Positions 47,216 to 56,020 of a DNA stretch of 64,000 bases are shown here, piece by piece. The stretch spans positions 36,336 to 100,335 of the forward strand of contig JAUSLF010000030.1 in the NCBI GenBank assembly GCA_030646695.1, written 5' to 3'. Positions within the stretch are counted from its first letter, which is position 1; each line of letters starts with the position of its first letter. The stretch is from Nitrosomonadaceae bacterium. Lineage in GTDB: Bacteria; Pseudomonadota; Gammaproteobacteria; Burkholderiales; Nitrosomonadaceae. A model generated the notes under the pieces. That model did no database searches. It had not been told where the DNA came from and saw only the letters and a program-made list of their open reading frames with translations. The translations under genes and the position numbers were made by a program.

Positions 47216-47599
47216 ATGACTTCCTCGATGAATAAAACACTATTGATGACACTAATCGCTGCAATCCTCCTGCTCAATGGCTGCGGAATGACCCGAGAGC
47301 ACAGAATCAGACAAGTCGTATTGACTGACCCCAGCACACCGGAAGCCATACGCACAGCCATCGACAATAAGGAAATCATCATCGGCATGACACAAGATCA
47401 AGTCATCGCCGCCTGGGGATTGCCGTGCAAATGGTGTACCGGCACGCGCAAAAGCACTGGCGGCGACACCTGGGAATACAATCTGTTTGGCGCGGATTCC
47501 ATCATCACAGGCGCTGACCTGATTGGCCCGGGAACCGGTACATACCTATTCTTTGATAGCAATGGCCTATTGAAACACCGATCCAGCCCGCCACGCTGA
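47216..47599 (+). CDS. Small lipoprotein with a BamE/SmpA-like fold
   Basis: 127 residues (or 123 from the second ATG, 47228). A lipoprotein signal with the Cys in LLNGCG is followed by a short linker and a C-terminal segment, IIIGMTQDQVIAAWGLPCKW, which matches the GMTxxQVxxxLGxP pattern of the SmpA/OmlA (BamE-like) fold. After it come a Cys-containing loop and beta strands (WEYNLF, TYLFFDSNG). No BAM genes are nearby, so it is probably one of the many small BamE-like envelope proteins. A solo MITE-like end begins three bases past its stop. Confidence 0.68.
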   Translation: MTSSMNKTLLMTLIAAILLLNGCGMTREHRIRQVVLTDPSTPEAIRTAIDNKEIIIGMTQDQVIAAWGLPCKWCTGTRKSTGGDTWEYNLFGADSIITGADLIGPGTGTYLFFDSNGLLKHRSSPPR

Positions 47600-47601
47600 T
47601 G

Positions 47602-47637
47602 CGGCAACGCAGATAGTTTCGCAACGGTCTGCTAAGT
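47602..47637 (+). repeat. Solo end of the MITE-like element
   Basis: GCGGCAACGCAGATAGTTT followed by CGCAACGGTCTGCTAAG is the same sequence, with small changes, as the reverse complement of the left end of the element at 26429-26578. No partner end is found nearby, so this is a decayed or half element between the lipoprotein gene and the hsdM remnant. Confidence 0.55.
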
Positions 47638-47712
47638 CCAGATTCTTAACCGCTTACGTTGAATATACACAGCGGTTTTATTTCAACCCTTGCACACTGA
47701 CTTTAGAATCCT

Positions 47713-48177
47713 ATGATTACTGGCGTCATCAAAAATCAAGTCAATCAAATCTGGAACACCTTCTGGTCGGGCGGGATGTCCAATCCGCCGATCGGTGATC
47801 GAGCAAATCACTTACCTGTTATTTGCCAAGCGCCCGGACGAGAGCTGCATACCGCAAAGGCAAAACAAGCCAGCCTGCCCGGCGAACCGATCAACAATCC
47901 CATTTTCGAACCGCAGCAAAGCGATCTGCGCTGGTCGCGTTTCAAGGATTTCAACCCCGAGCGCAAGTTCGCCATGTTCCGCGACCAGATGTTTACGTTT
48001 ATCAAATCGCTCAATGGCCGCGCGGGCAGCGCGTGCACCCGCTTCATGAAATACGCGGCGTTCATCATCCCGACTCCAGCGCTGCTGAATAAGGTCACCA
48101 ACATGATCTACGCCATCCCGATGCATGACCGCGACACCAAGGGCGATCTGTACGAATACATAATTCAAGAGTCATAG
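47713..48177 (+). pseudogene. hsdM: N-terminal remnant of type I restriction-modification methylase HsdM
   Basis: The N-terminal helical domain of HsdM is clear: MITGVIKNQVNQIWNTFWSG, then LRWSRFKDFNPERKF, FIIPTPALLNKV and MHDRDTKGDLYEY. Between about 47785 and 47840 the correct reading moves to another frame (IEQITYLLFAKRPDE) and then returns, so two compensating frameshifts have damaged it. It ends abruptly after DTKGDLYEYI with three unrelated residues and a stop; the SAM-binding catalytic domain (about 350 residues with NPPF) is absent. A C-terminal HsdR piece lies 2.1 kb downstream with the AAA/nuclease pair in between, so this is half of a broken type I locus. Confidence 0.85.
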
Positions 48178-48331
48178 AATCTTTTTGGCTCCTAAGTTCA
48201 ATCAGGAAAGTGAGCTAATATATAAAGAGTACTTCCACTTTTAGATTAGAATCCTACATGTAAAATTAGAATATAAATCAGATTCATCTCGAAATTACAT
48301 AGTGTATTTAGATTAAGGAGTACCGGAAGAA

Positions 48332-49741
48332 ATGAAATTAACTTTTGAGAATCTCGGTCCATTAGAATTTGGTGAAATAGAACTTGCTGACCTCACAATA
48401 ATTTGTGGTGAGAATAATACTGGGAAGACTTATGTAACTTACTTAATCTACTGTCTTCTAACAAGTTGGAAGCACCTGATCGACATCAATCTCAAGGCTG
48501 AATTTGATGAACTTAAACTCAATGGTGTGACCAAAATTGATCTTCAAAAAAAGATTGCTGATTCATGGAGCAAAATCTGTGAAGATACCATTACGAAATT
48601 TATAAAGCAATTTCCAGAAATGCTCGCATCTAAAAGCGAACTCCTTGCAAAACTATCAATAAAGGTCGATATGCCTCTTGGCACATTCTGGAAGCAACGC
48701 GAATTCAAAAGTGAGTTGCGTAGTACAAATGGCAATTTACTAATTACCATGACAAAGCTAGTAAATTCCTCCGAATTGGAGCTTGCTGCACCTCAATCCA
48801 AGGAAGTGATTTCTCCATCAATTACTTCACTAGGAAATTTTATCGAAGAAAATTTGTTTGGATTATTGCTCGAAGAAACTATTCCAACTGTTTTCATCGC
48901 AAGTACTGAACGAACAGGTGCAACCACATTCAAAAAACAGCTCAATCTTGCAATTAGTAATTTAGTTGACTTGCTTGGTCAAGCGCACAAGGAAGGAGCT
49001 GATAGTATTACTCCGCAAAAACTGTTCGAAACAATTTATGGACGTCCAGAATATGCCCTGCCCGTTAGGCATAATGTTCAATTCATTAATCAATTACCAA
49101 ATAGTAATGCTGAAGATGGTGAGCTTTATAGATCATTCCCAGATTTACTGAAGAGATTTGAAACAATTGTTGGCGGAACCTACGCTACTAATAAAGAGGG
49201 AGTAACTCACTTCCAACCTAGAGGATCAAGTCTGAAGCTAGGTTTGGGTGAGGTTTCGAGTTCAGTTCGATCTTTATTAATCGTTTGGTATTGGTTAAAG
49301 CATTTTGCCAAAAAAGGTGACATGCTTATGCTGGATGAGCCAGAATTAAATCTCCATCCAGCTAATCAGCGTAGGTTGGCGCGCTTTATTACTGCTCTTG
49401 TAAATCATGGAATCAAAATATTCATAACTACACATAGCGATTATATAGTTAAGGAATTCAATACATTGATTATGCTGAATCAGGAATCACCAAAGCTTCA
49501 ATCTATTCGTGAGAAATTTACAGATTATCTCCTAGAAGATAAATTGGATCCCAAATGCGTATCGCTTTATATGGCACGCGATGACAGTATTCTACGTCCT
49601 GGATACAAAAGGAAAAGTAAAGCAAAAACATTGATCAAAGCAGAAATAAGTCCTACTTTGGGAATTGAAGCAAAGAGCTTTGATGAAACAATAGATGATA
49701 TGAATAATATTCAGGAAGCAATTTATTATGGCCTTAACTGA
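48332..49741 (+). CDS. SMC/OLD-like AAA ATPase of a putative two-gene defence module
   Basis: 469 residues of the AAA_15/AAA_21 ABC-ATPase-like class. The N-terminal MKLTFENLGPLEFGEIEL strand pair is followed by the Walker A CGENNTGKTY (Lys32). A long insert (about 60-320) holds amphipathic helices. The signature-like stretch LKLGLGEVSSSVRSLL is followed by the Walker B MLMLDEPELNLHPANQ (Asp335, Glu336) and the switch His in ITTHSDY. There is no TOPRIM or HNH domain. The ribosome region AAGGAG...GGAAG lies ahead of ATG 48332. The next gene starts 14 bases before its stop, so they are coupled. The pair is AT-rich compared with its surroundings and sits exactly between hsdM and hsdR remnants. 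Role inferred: the sensor or motor of an anti-phage system. Confidence 0.82.
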   Translation: MKLTFENLGPLEFGEIELADLTIICGENNTGKTYVTYLIYCLLTSWKHLIDINLKAEFDELKLNGVTKIDLQKKIADSWSKICEDTITKFIKQFPEMLASKSELLAKLSIKVDMPLGTFWKQREFKSELRSTNGNLLITMTKLVNSSELELAAPQSKEVISPSITSLGNFIEENLFGLLLEETIPTVFIASTERTGATTFKKQLNLAISNLVDLLGQAHKEGADSITPQKLFETIYGRPEYALPVRHNVQFINQLPNSNAEDGELYRSFPDLLKRFETIVGGTYATNKEGVTHFQPRGSSLKLGLGEVSSSVRSLLIVWYWLKHFAKKGDMLMLDEPELNLHPANQRRLARFITALVNHGIKIFITTHSDYIVKEFNTLIMLNQESPKLQSIREKFTDYLLEDKLDPKCVSLYMARDDSILRPGYKRKSKAKTLIKAEISPTLGIEAKSFDETIDDMNNIQEAIYYGLN

Positions 49742-50324
49742 TGGCATTGAAGCTTTAAAAGCAATATTGAGTTGTGTACATTCTGATGGCAATTCGGAAA
49801 CGCACGCCTTCATTGAGGAAAATAATGAAGCAAAGCTAAAAAAATTGTGTTTATCCGAACTTGCTCCTGGAATGTTATTACTTGCAACTGATAAAGGTCG
49901 TAATCTTGACAATGAGGGTCGTAAACTTGGTAAACATGCCTGTATGTCTCCCTTATTCAAGCAAGATGGTAAATTTGATCAGAATCGCGCTTGTGATGCA
50001 GTACTAGTAAGAAAAGTTTCTGCTGGTTGCGAGTTATTCTACATTGAACTCAAGTCAGATAATCCATCAGGGTTTGCAGGACAATTTAAGAGTACTCAAG
50101 CTTTTATGTCTTATGCCTTAAATTTAGTAAATTCATTTTGCGGCATAAGATTAAAGATTATAAGAGAACGATTTGTTGTATTTCATACTGATTCAAAAAA
50201 CGCAACACGAAGAGGAAAGAAACAGAAAACACGATTCGCCCCTAAAGATGCAAACACCGCAGAATCTCCTATAAAATTTTGTGTACGCAATAGTGACACA
50301 GTTCGGTGTACAGAATTTTTCTAA
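49728..50324 (+). CDS. Putative PD-(D/E)XK-like nuclease partner of the AAA ATPase
   Basis: 198 residues; its start overlaps the ATPase gene end. It carries RACDAVLVRKV (Asp90), then CELFYIELKSDN (Glu107 and Lys109), then GQFKSTQAFMSYAL, the strand-Asp, strand-ExK, helix order of PD-(D/E)XK nucleases. Acidic residues near 24-31 could provide the remaining ligand. The C-terminal third is basic (RRGKKQKTRFAPK). I cannot place it in a named family: it lacks TOPRIM/DUF4435 motifs and does not look like RloB or the HNH protein of Septu. Inferred function: nucleic-acid cleavage controlled by the ATPase. It could instead be an inactive DNA-binding fold. Confidence 0.72.
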   Translation: MALTDGIEALKAILSCVHSDGNSETHAFIEENNEAKLKKLCLSELAPGMLLLATDKGRNLDNEGRKLGKHACMSPLFKQDGKFDQNRACDAVLVRKVSAGCELFYIELKSDNPSGFAGQFKSTQAFMSYALNLVNSFCGIRLKIIRERFVVFHTDSKNATRRGKKQKTRFAPKDANTAESPIKFCVRNSDTVRCTEFF

Positions 50325-51015
50325 TGAGTTACTAGAACATTTAGAAGCGTTGCAAACCGATACCTGATGGGAAAATTCACGTTGCCGATACTGGAAGCCG
50401 GGCGAATTAAGCTGAGAGCATTGGTTCGGTTTGTTGATGCTAAAAAAACGTCGATGTGTACACTCACTTCGCCGATCACCTGGCTAAAAAAGATTCTGCC
50501 ATATACGATGTTGTTAAGCTGGATCCTGATTTACACAACTACCGCGACCGCGTGCAGCGCTTTATTCGTGAGCATCAGGATCACGTGACTATTCAGCGCC
50601 TAAAAAACAATGAAGCCGATCACGCCGACCGACATTACCGCGCTGGAAGCCATTCTGGTTGCCGAGAATGGTCCGATTCCCAAAGAAGAATACACCAACA
50701 TTTATGGTCAGGAACCGCTGGGTAAACTGGTGCGCTCGGTCGTCGGATTAGATCACAATGCCACCAAGGCCGTCTTTGCCGGTTTCTTAGCACAACATCC
50801 CACTTTGCACGCCGATCAAATGGCTTTTTCGAACGAAATTGTCGATTATCTGGTGAAAAACGGTGTCATGGAACCGCGCGTGATTTTCGAGACGCCGTTA
50901 ACCGTTATCACGAGTAGGCGTTGCCGGTGTTTTTGGCGATGCGCTCCGTCAGCAGATTGTTGAGCGCATCCAGGATGTCAATCAGAAGGCGAGCGTTGTT
51001 GCTGCAAAATCTTAA
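50325..51015 (+). pseudogene. hsdR: C-terminal remnant of type I restriction endonuclease HsdR
   Basis: Fragments of the HsdR C-terminal helical domain appear in changing frames: LLEHLEALQTDT, GKFTLPILEAGRIKLRALV, MYTHFADHLAKKD with NYRDRVQRFIREHQDH, then ITALEAILVAENGPI, YTNIYGQEPLGKLVRSVVGL and MEPRVIFETPLT, then VAGVFGDALRQQIVERIQDV ending at TAA 51013. At least three frameshifts separate them. The N-terminal nuclease and helicase domains are gone. HsdR likeness starts right after the stop of the nuclease-like gene. Confidence 0.85.
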
Positions 51016-51046
51016 CGATTTGGTCAATCACCCGCCACACAGACTA

Positions 51047-52219
51047 TTATCTTTTTCTGTCACTGGGCACCCAAATCCATTGCCAGCCTAAAGTTTGTTT
51101 GCCTTCCAGCAAGCCGGTCAACCGCACGTTAATCCATTTACGCGTAGGCATTTCCAGGTGTCGGTAACTCCAGATCGCGATCGGAACGATCAAACCGATC
51201 ATGCCCGCAACAAACAGGATCGAACCCAGCGCGCTACTTTGCACTGGCAGCCCTGTCAGACTCTCCCAGTCTTGCTTTGCGATAAATTTAATCAGGTAAT
51301 GCCACATATAAATAGAGAATGACAATACTCCAATCGTGTGTAGATAGCGCGTGTCCAAACACTGGCATAAATAACCACGATCTTCCCAGGTCACCAACAC
51401 GATCAGGGCCATCAAGCCAATCGATATAATATCGGTTAAACCAAAGTGCAGCGCTAGGAACAGCGCAATGCAGGCGGCGACCTGAATACAGGTCAAACTT
51501 GTATCCGATAGCGTAGAAATAACTTCACGTCCCAAAAACAACATCATGCCGATCGTGAAAGCTGACAAAGCACGCACGGCAGACAAGCGGAAATTTTCGT
51601 CCACATCGCTACCAGTCGCAATGCATAAGCAATAGAACAGTGCTGTCGTGCATGACAACGCAACCAAGGCCAGCTTGCGGTTATCGCCATTGATGGTCAG
51701 TAGCACAGCAAAAATCAGATAACAGAAAAGCTCCGCACTCAGCGACCATGAGGGAAGATTCCATGTGACCCAGTCAAACATGCCCCACGAGTGGATCAGG
51801 AACAGGTTGGCGGCCAGTGATTCGACAGTGCGCAAGGAATCGTCGAACAAGCAACAGGCTTCTTCTCCCAATCCCCAGTTAATCAGTGCCATCAGCGTAA
51901 AAAAGAACATTGTTGCCAACAGCGTAATGAAATGCAGGGGATAAATTCTGGCAATCCGAGCAATCAGATAGTGCAAAGTGTCACGCATGCTATAACGTCT
52001 GGGATGTTCGATGTCATACACATAGGCCATCACGAATCCACTGAGAATGAAGAAGAAATCCACCCAGAGATAACCCTTGTACAAAAAGAAGGTAATTTCA
52101 TCGGGATCTATCGATGAATGAAAAAAGGAACGGAAATGAACGAAGACAACCATCAAAGCTGCCCAACCGCGCAATGAAGTATGCGAGCGGATTTCTTTTC
52201 TTTTTGAGATATGAATCAT
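51047..52219 (-). CDS. Membrane acyltransferase (OafA/YrhL, Acyl_transf_3 family)
   Basis: 390 residues from ATG 52219; the open frame continues to 52408, but that part is not family-like. About ten transmembrane helices. The N-terminal LRGWAALMVVFVHF carries the catalytic-type His, and YLWVDFFFILSGFVMAY is the family signature. Such enzymes O-acetylate surface polysaccharides, peptidoglycan or lipids. It lies alone, convergent with the hsdR remnant, in the accessory region. There is no periplasmic SGNH domain. The acceptor is unknown, but acyltransferases in defence-rich regions may modify surface receptors. Confidence 0.82.
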   Translation of the reverse strand: MIHISKRKEIRSHTSLRGWAALMVVFVHFRSFFHSSIDPDEITFFLYKGYLWVDFFFILSGFVMAYVYDIEHPRRYSMRDTLHYLIARIARIYPLHFITLLATMFFFTLMALINWGLGEEACCLFDDSLRTVESLAANLFLIHSWGMFDWVTWNLPSWSLSAELFCYLIFAVLLTINGDNRKLALVALSCTTALFYCLCIATGSDVDENFRLSAVRALSAFTIGMMLFLGREVISTLSDTSLTCIQVAACIALFLALHFGLTDIISIGLMALIVLVTWEDRGYLCQCLDTRYLHTIGVLSFSIYMWHYLIKFIAKQDWESLTGLPVQSSALGSILFVAGMIGLIVPIAIWSYRHLEMPTRKWINVRLTGLLEGKQTLGWQWIWVPSDRKR

Positions 52220-52592
52220 AAATTGAACTTTCCACTGATGAGGCCTCCCGTCTTCTACGGCAAGGGGTTTTATTCTATTTTTTAGAGTATTAAGATTTGA
52301 TTTGTTTGATTTAATTAGACAGTTACCGAACTGGCCGGATAACTGATGGATTGAATACTGGCTGATATTATAAAGGCATTTGGCAATAGCTGTGCCTTTG
52401 AATATCAATCATTATGCAACGCTTATTTAAATAATGAGTTAATCAGCGCCGGAAAGTTCCCTTCCTGAATAATGGTGATCAGGTCAAATAATCTGTTTTG
52501 CTAACCATTTAAAGACTATTTGGCGATGGTCGCACAAGGCAATGCAGGAAATACCGGGATGGTAAAGCATGCCTTTATCAGGGCAATGCCTG

Positions 52593-53597
52593 TTACTGAT
52601 TACTCAAAACAACCCGATATTTCGCCTGACCACTGGTCAATCTTGCCAGCGCTTCATTGACTTGATCGAAACGAAAAATTTCAACCACCGGCTCGATTTT
52701 GTGTTGCTGCGCAAAACTCAGCATGGTGGCTATGCCAGCAGGACTGCCAACGGGAGAGCCTGATACCGCGCATTGATTAGCGATCAGTGGAAAAACATTG
52801 ATATCCAATGGCTCAAGCGGCACACCCAGAAAATGCAAACGGCCTTTGGGGCGCAACGTTGCGATATACGCATTCCAATCCAGTTTGACATTGACGGTGG
52901 TCAGAATCAGATCGAAACGACCCGCCGCGGCAGTCAATTCGGCAGGATTCTTTGTATTCAGAACGTCATGCGCACCCATTGACAAGGCTTCCTGCTTTTT
53001 GTCATCACTGGAAGTAAAGGCGGTTACCCGGCAACCCCAGGCATTCAGAAATTGCAATGCAATGTGCCCTAACCCGCCGATGCCGATGACAGCCACCCGA
53101 GCCGTCGGTGAAACGTTGAATTGCAGCAGAGGGTTGAAAACAGTGATCCCGCCACAAAACAGCGGCCCCGCGCTTTGTGCATTGAGACTGTCCGGCAATG
53201 CCACAACGCTAACGGCATTAGCGCGCACTTTGTCGGCAAAACCGCCGTGGCGGCCTACGATTGTCGAGTCAGGTTGCGCGCACAGATTATGATCGCCGGA
53301 TAGACAACTATGACATGTCATGCAATAACCCGCATGCCAACCCAGACCAACGCGCTGCCCCAGTGCAAGATTGTTGACATACCCGCCCTTGGCTGCGACT
53401 GTGCCAATGATCTCATGCCCCGGCACAAAGGGGTACTGAGTGATTCCCCAATCGTTGTGCAGCATGCTTAGGTCACTGTGGCAAATTCCGCAATGTTCAA
53501 TGGCAATTTCAACATCATGAGCACCCAACGGTCCTGGATCATATTCAAAAGGTTGAAGCTTTCCACCCGGCTCTAACGCTGCATAAGCTTTAATCAT
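52593..53597 (-). CDS. Zinc-dependent NAD(P) alcohol dehydrogenase (YahK/AdhC-like)
   Basis: Medium-chain zinc alcohol/aldehyde reductase, 334 residues from ATG 53597 behind AAAGGAAAG. Catalytic zinc Cys in [10 protein letters not shown] with VPGHEIIG; structural zinc cysteines in [15 protein letters not shown]; the Rossmann nucleotide site is [13 protein letters not shown]. The sequence matches the cinnamyl-alcohol-dehydrogenase-like subfamily (YahK/AdhC), usually NADPH-dependent aldehyde reductases. It has no operon partner; the acyltransferase begins about 370 bases away. The 374 bases between the two genes hold nothing I recognise. Confidence 0.88.
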   Translation of the reverse strand: MIKAYAALEPGGKLQPFEYDPGPLGAHDVEIAIEHCGICHSDLSMLHNDWGITQYPFVPGHEIIGTVAAKGGYVNNLALGQRVGLGWHAGYCMTCHSCLSGDHNLCAQPDSTIVGRHGGFADKVRANAVSVVALPDSLNAQSAGPLFCGGITVFNPLLQFNVSPTARVAVIGIGGLGHIALQFLNAWGCRVTAFTSSDDKKQEALSMGAHDVLNTKNPAELTAAAGRFDLILTTVNVKLDWNAYIATLRPKGRLHFLGVPLEPLDINVFPLIANQCAVSGSPVGSPAGIATMLSFAQQHKIEPVVEIFRFDQVNEALARLTSGQAKYRVVLSNQ

Positions 53598-53949
53598 GAA
53601 CTTTCCTTTCACAATAATTGATTAATCGAGAATTCTGGAGTCTGACCAAGAATCGCTTGGATTTTAATTCAGAAAAATATGCTGACATGTCATTTATTAT
53701 CACTGTTTTTCGGGAAAAACGCGCATGATTTCTTCATAGCCAGCACTTTGAGCCATGAAGCATACAATACACAATTCACTGACAGGATGAGACCTTTGTA
53801 CGGTAGCAACCTAGCGGTAATTGTTTGCTATCAACATATTGTTTTTATAAAACTAATTTAGATTGCAGCATGAACTTCTCAGATTTGAATGTCACCCGCC
53901 ACAGCCTAAAAGGAAATTTTCTCAATTAAATTGCCCCCCTGATTGATTG

Positions 53950-54085
53950 GTCGCCGATAGAGCAAACGTTCATGCAGTATTGCGCCGAGTAAACTACTGA
54001 AGCCTGGCGCGTTTCAGTACCGCATAAACCGTTGGCTGGCTGACTCAGCAGTGCTCCGCCAGCTGCGTTACTTTCCAGAGTCAGG
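53950..54085 (-). pseudogene. Decayed transposase fragment (helix-turn-helix N-terminal part)
   Basis: On the - strand one frame reads KVTQLAEHC, stop, VSQPTVYAVLKRARLQ, stop, FTRRNTA, stop. This follows the pattern of the N-terminal HTH of IS481/integrase-like transposases (VTxLAxHxxVSRPTxYKVLxRARLQEFxPRNSTN). Three in-frame stops show it is dead. The rest of 53613-54307 holds no gene: 53613-53949 shows nothing, and 54115-54307 is AT-rich DNA that probably includes the promoter of the next gene. Confidence 0.5.
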
Positions 54086-54095
54086 TTTGATATAA

Positions 54096-54114
54096 TCGCC
54101 AGAATTTCTGGCGA
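54096..54114. repeat. Short inverted repeat near the dead transposase
   Basis: 8-bp arms TCGCCAGA/TCTGGCGA with a 3-base centre, in an AT-rich context. It could be an old transposon end, a terminator (TTTACT follows) or an operator; nothing favours one over the others. Confidence 0.35.
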
Positions 54115-54307
54115 TTTACTAAAGTTAATCAGGTGTATTTGTGTATATTCATTTACAGTATTCTCTTGAATACTGTAAGCAACGCTAGAAATTCTTACAT
54201 ATTAGTGATTTAATCCTCATTACTATCTCACAGGTACCAAATACGCACTAAGCAACCAATCTTAGACTGGGATTATTCACTGGTGCTACACATATACACT
54301 TTTTAGA

Positions 54308-55189
54308 ATGAAAAACTCTATGATAGAAAACTCAGATGTTCACAACCTACTACTTGCCTCTGATCTCAGCAGCCGATGCGATCGTGCAACGGACCGTGCG
54401 GCGCAATTGGCCCAAGCCTGGAAAGCTAAATTATTAGTGGTGCATGCAATAGATCCTGCCTATGCTGTTCGCTATGTGAAGATGACGCAAGAGCTGCCTT
54501 CGTGGCGACGCCCAGAAGATTACCGGACAGTTGCGGCACGTCGATTGAGTATGCATTTGGCGTCTGATAAGATTGACGCTGAAGTATACGTGGCCGAAGG
54601 GATGCCCCACGAAATCGTGCTTGAAGCTGCGCGCCGGGAAAATAGTGATTTAGTGATCACTGGTCTGGGACGCGATGAAGCTCTCGCTCGTATTCAATTG
54701 GGCAGCACCCTTGATAAATTACTGCAAGAACTGCCGGCGCCATTAATGATCGTGCGTCACCGGGTACGAGGCCCCTATCGGCATGTGGTAATAGCAACAG
54801 ATTTTTCGCCAGCATCGCGGCCAGCTTTAGAGACTGCAATACGTTGGTTTGGTGATGCGCAACTGACCTTGTTCCACGCTTATATGGGTGCCGGTTTGGG
54901 AGGGGATGCGCTGGCGAGTGATGCGTGGAAAACCATTGCCAGCAACCAGTGCGACAGCTTTCTTGCCGAAATGGCACTGGAACCATCAGTTGCGCAGCGC
55001 CTTCATCGTGTCATTGAAAGAGGCCACCCGGAAGTGTTGCTGTGCGATTACGTGAGTCACAAAGAGATCGACCTTGTAGTGCTCGGTACACACGGCCGTA
55101 GTGGATTTCTAAAAACTATGATCGGAAGTACAGCCGAGAATCTATTGCATCTTCTGGAATGCGATACCATGGTCGTGCGAGGCCGGTAA
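54308..55189 (+). CDS. Tandem-domain universal stress protein
   Basis: 293 residues with two UspA folds. Domain 1 (about 11-145): LLLASDLSSRCDRAT, VHAIDPAY, with the site DLVITGLGRDEALARIQLGST where the usual Gly spacing is altered. Domain 2 (about 152-293): HVVIATDFSPASRPALETAI, with a classical ATP loop LVVLGTHGRSGFLKTMIGSTAENLL. So one intact and one atypical nucleotide site. The antiporter operon starts 65 bases downstream in the same direction, so it may be co-expressed with it, a pairing that recurs for membrane transporters and Usp proteins. ATG 54308. Confidence 0.9.
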   Translation: MKNSMIENSDVHNLLLASDLSSRCDRATDRAAQLAQAWKAKLLVVHAIDPAYAVRYVKMTQELPSWRRPEDYRTVAARRLSMHLASDKIDAEVYVAEGMPHEIVLEAARRENSDLVITGLGRDEALARIQLGSTLDKLLQELPAPLMIVRHRVRGPYRHVVIATDFSPASRPALETAIRWFGDAQLTLFHAYMGAGLGGDALASDAWKTIASNQCDSFLAEMALEPSVAQRLHRVIERGHPEVLLCDYVSHKEIDLVVLGTHGRSGFLKTMIGSTAENLLHLLECDTMVVRGR

Positions 55190-55253
55190 TTTGCCTGACT
55201 TGGCGGGTTTTTGCCGACTTGCCAAAGCTGTCCAATATATTTGAGACAAGAAT

Positions 55254-55736
55254 ATGATCTTGCGGACTGTGTTTTTGCGAATTGTGCTATTCATCGCTGT
55301 TTGGTGGATACTGACGCAGGGCAGAGCAGATAGCTGGGGCGTTGGTCTGATCAGCATTGTTTCAGCGCTGATTGTCAGTCTGGTTCTGCTACCGCTGGGT
55401 CTTTTCCGGTTTTCCTTCGCAGGAATTTTCTTTTTCTTACTTTATTTCCTGAGCCGATCTCTGAAAAGCGGCATCCAGGTAGCCTTGATGGCTGCCCGCC
55501 TTGACCCCGGGTTCCATCCCAATATACAAAAAATCCCGCTACGTTTGCCGGAAGGTTTGGGGCGAGTGATATTGGTCAATACGCTGAATCTGATGCCGGG
55601 CACATTGAGCGTGGATCTGACTGCAAGCAGTTTGTATCTGCATGTATTGGATGAACGGCAATCCATTGAAACACAGGTGCGGGATATTGAAAAACTGATT
55701 GCGCATATGCTATGCGTGGAACTGGAGGAATCGTGA
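55254..55736 (+). CDS. mrpE: Mrp-type antiporter subunit MrpE/MnhE
   Basis: 160 residues: two or three N-terminal helices, then the conserved cytoplasmic domain with LNLMPGTLSVDL and the ALMAARLDPGFHPNIQ entry. First gene of an eight-gene operon whose genes overlap or nearly touch. MrpE belongs to the assembly module of the multisubunit Na+(K+)/H+ antiporter. ATG 55254; the next gene starts on its stop (GTGA). Confidence 0.92.
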   Translation: MILRTVFLRIVLFIAVWWILTQGRADSWGVGLISIVSALIVSLVLLPLGLFRFSFAGIFFFLLYFLSRSLKSGIQVALMAARLDPGFHPNIQKIPLRLPEGLGRVILVNTLNLMPGTLSVDLTASSLYLHVLDERQSIETQVRDIEKLIAHMLCVELEES

Positions 55737-56020
55737 ACGATTTCAATTTGCTCTTGGCAGTGTTTCTGCTGGTTAATTTAATTATTGCCCTGTTGCGGGT
55801 AGCGCGGGGTCCCACCGATGCTGACCGGCTGCTGGCTGCCTTGCTGTTCGGCACCACCGGTGTGGCGATTTTGTTGCTGTTGGCGTTTACGGCGGATACA
55901 TTGGTACTAATGGATGTCGCTCTGGTATTTGCGTTGCTTGCTGCAATCACCGGTGCAGTATTTGCCCAGCGTGCTTGGCGGATGGAAGGGGTGGGAGAGG
56001 GAAAAGATGGCAATTCTTGA
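55733..56020 (+). CDS. mrpF: Mrp-type antiporter subunit MrpF/MnhF
   Basis: 95 residues from GTG 55733, overlapping the mrpE stop by four bases. Three helices and the family core LRVARGPTDADRLLAALLFGTT followed by FTADTLVLMDVALVFALLAAI. The acidic end (VGEGKDGNS) overlaps mrpG by 14 bases. An upstream ATG at 55712 lies inside mrpE and is less likely. Confidence 0.93.
   Translation: MNDFNLLLAVFLLVNLIIALLRVARGPTDADRLLAALLFGTTGVAILLLLAFTADTLVLMDVALVFALLAAITGAVFAQRAWRMEGVGEGKDGNS

Noticed and set aside
48332..50324. The two-gene module as PARIS, Septu, Gabija or RloA/RloB
   Set aside because: The small partner has no DUF4435/TOPRIM, HNH, UvrD-helicase or RloB-like motif that I can see, and the ATPase has no TOPRIM domain. 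This is by eye only; a profile search could change it.
44827..54300. An integrative island inserted at tRNA-Leu
   Set aside because: There is no integrase gene next to the tRNA and no direct repeat of the tRNA 3' end further along the window.
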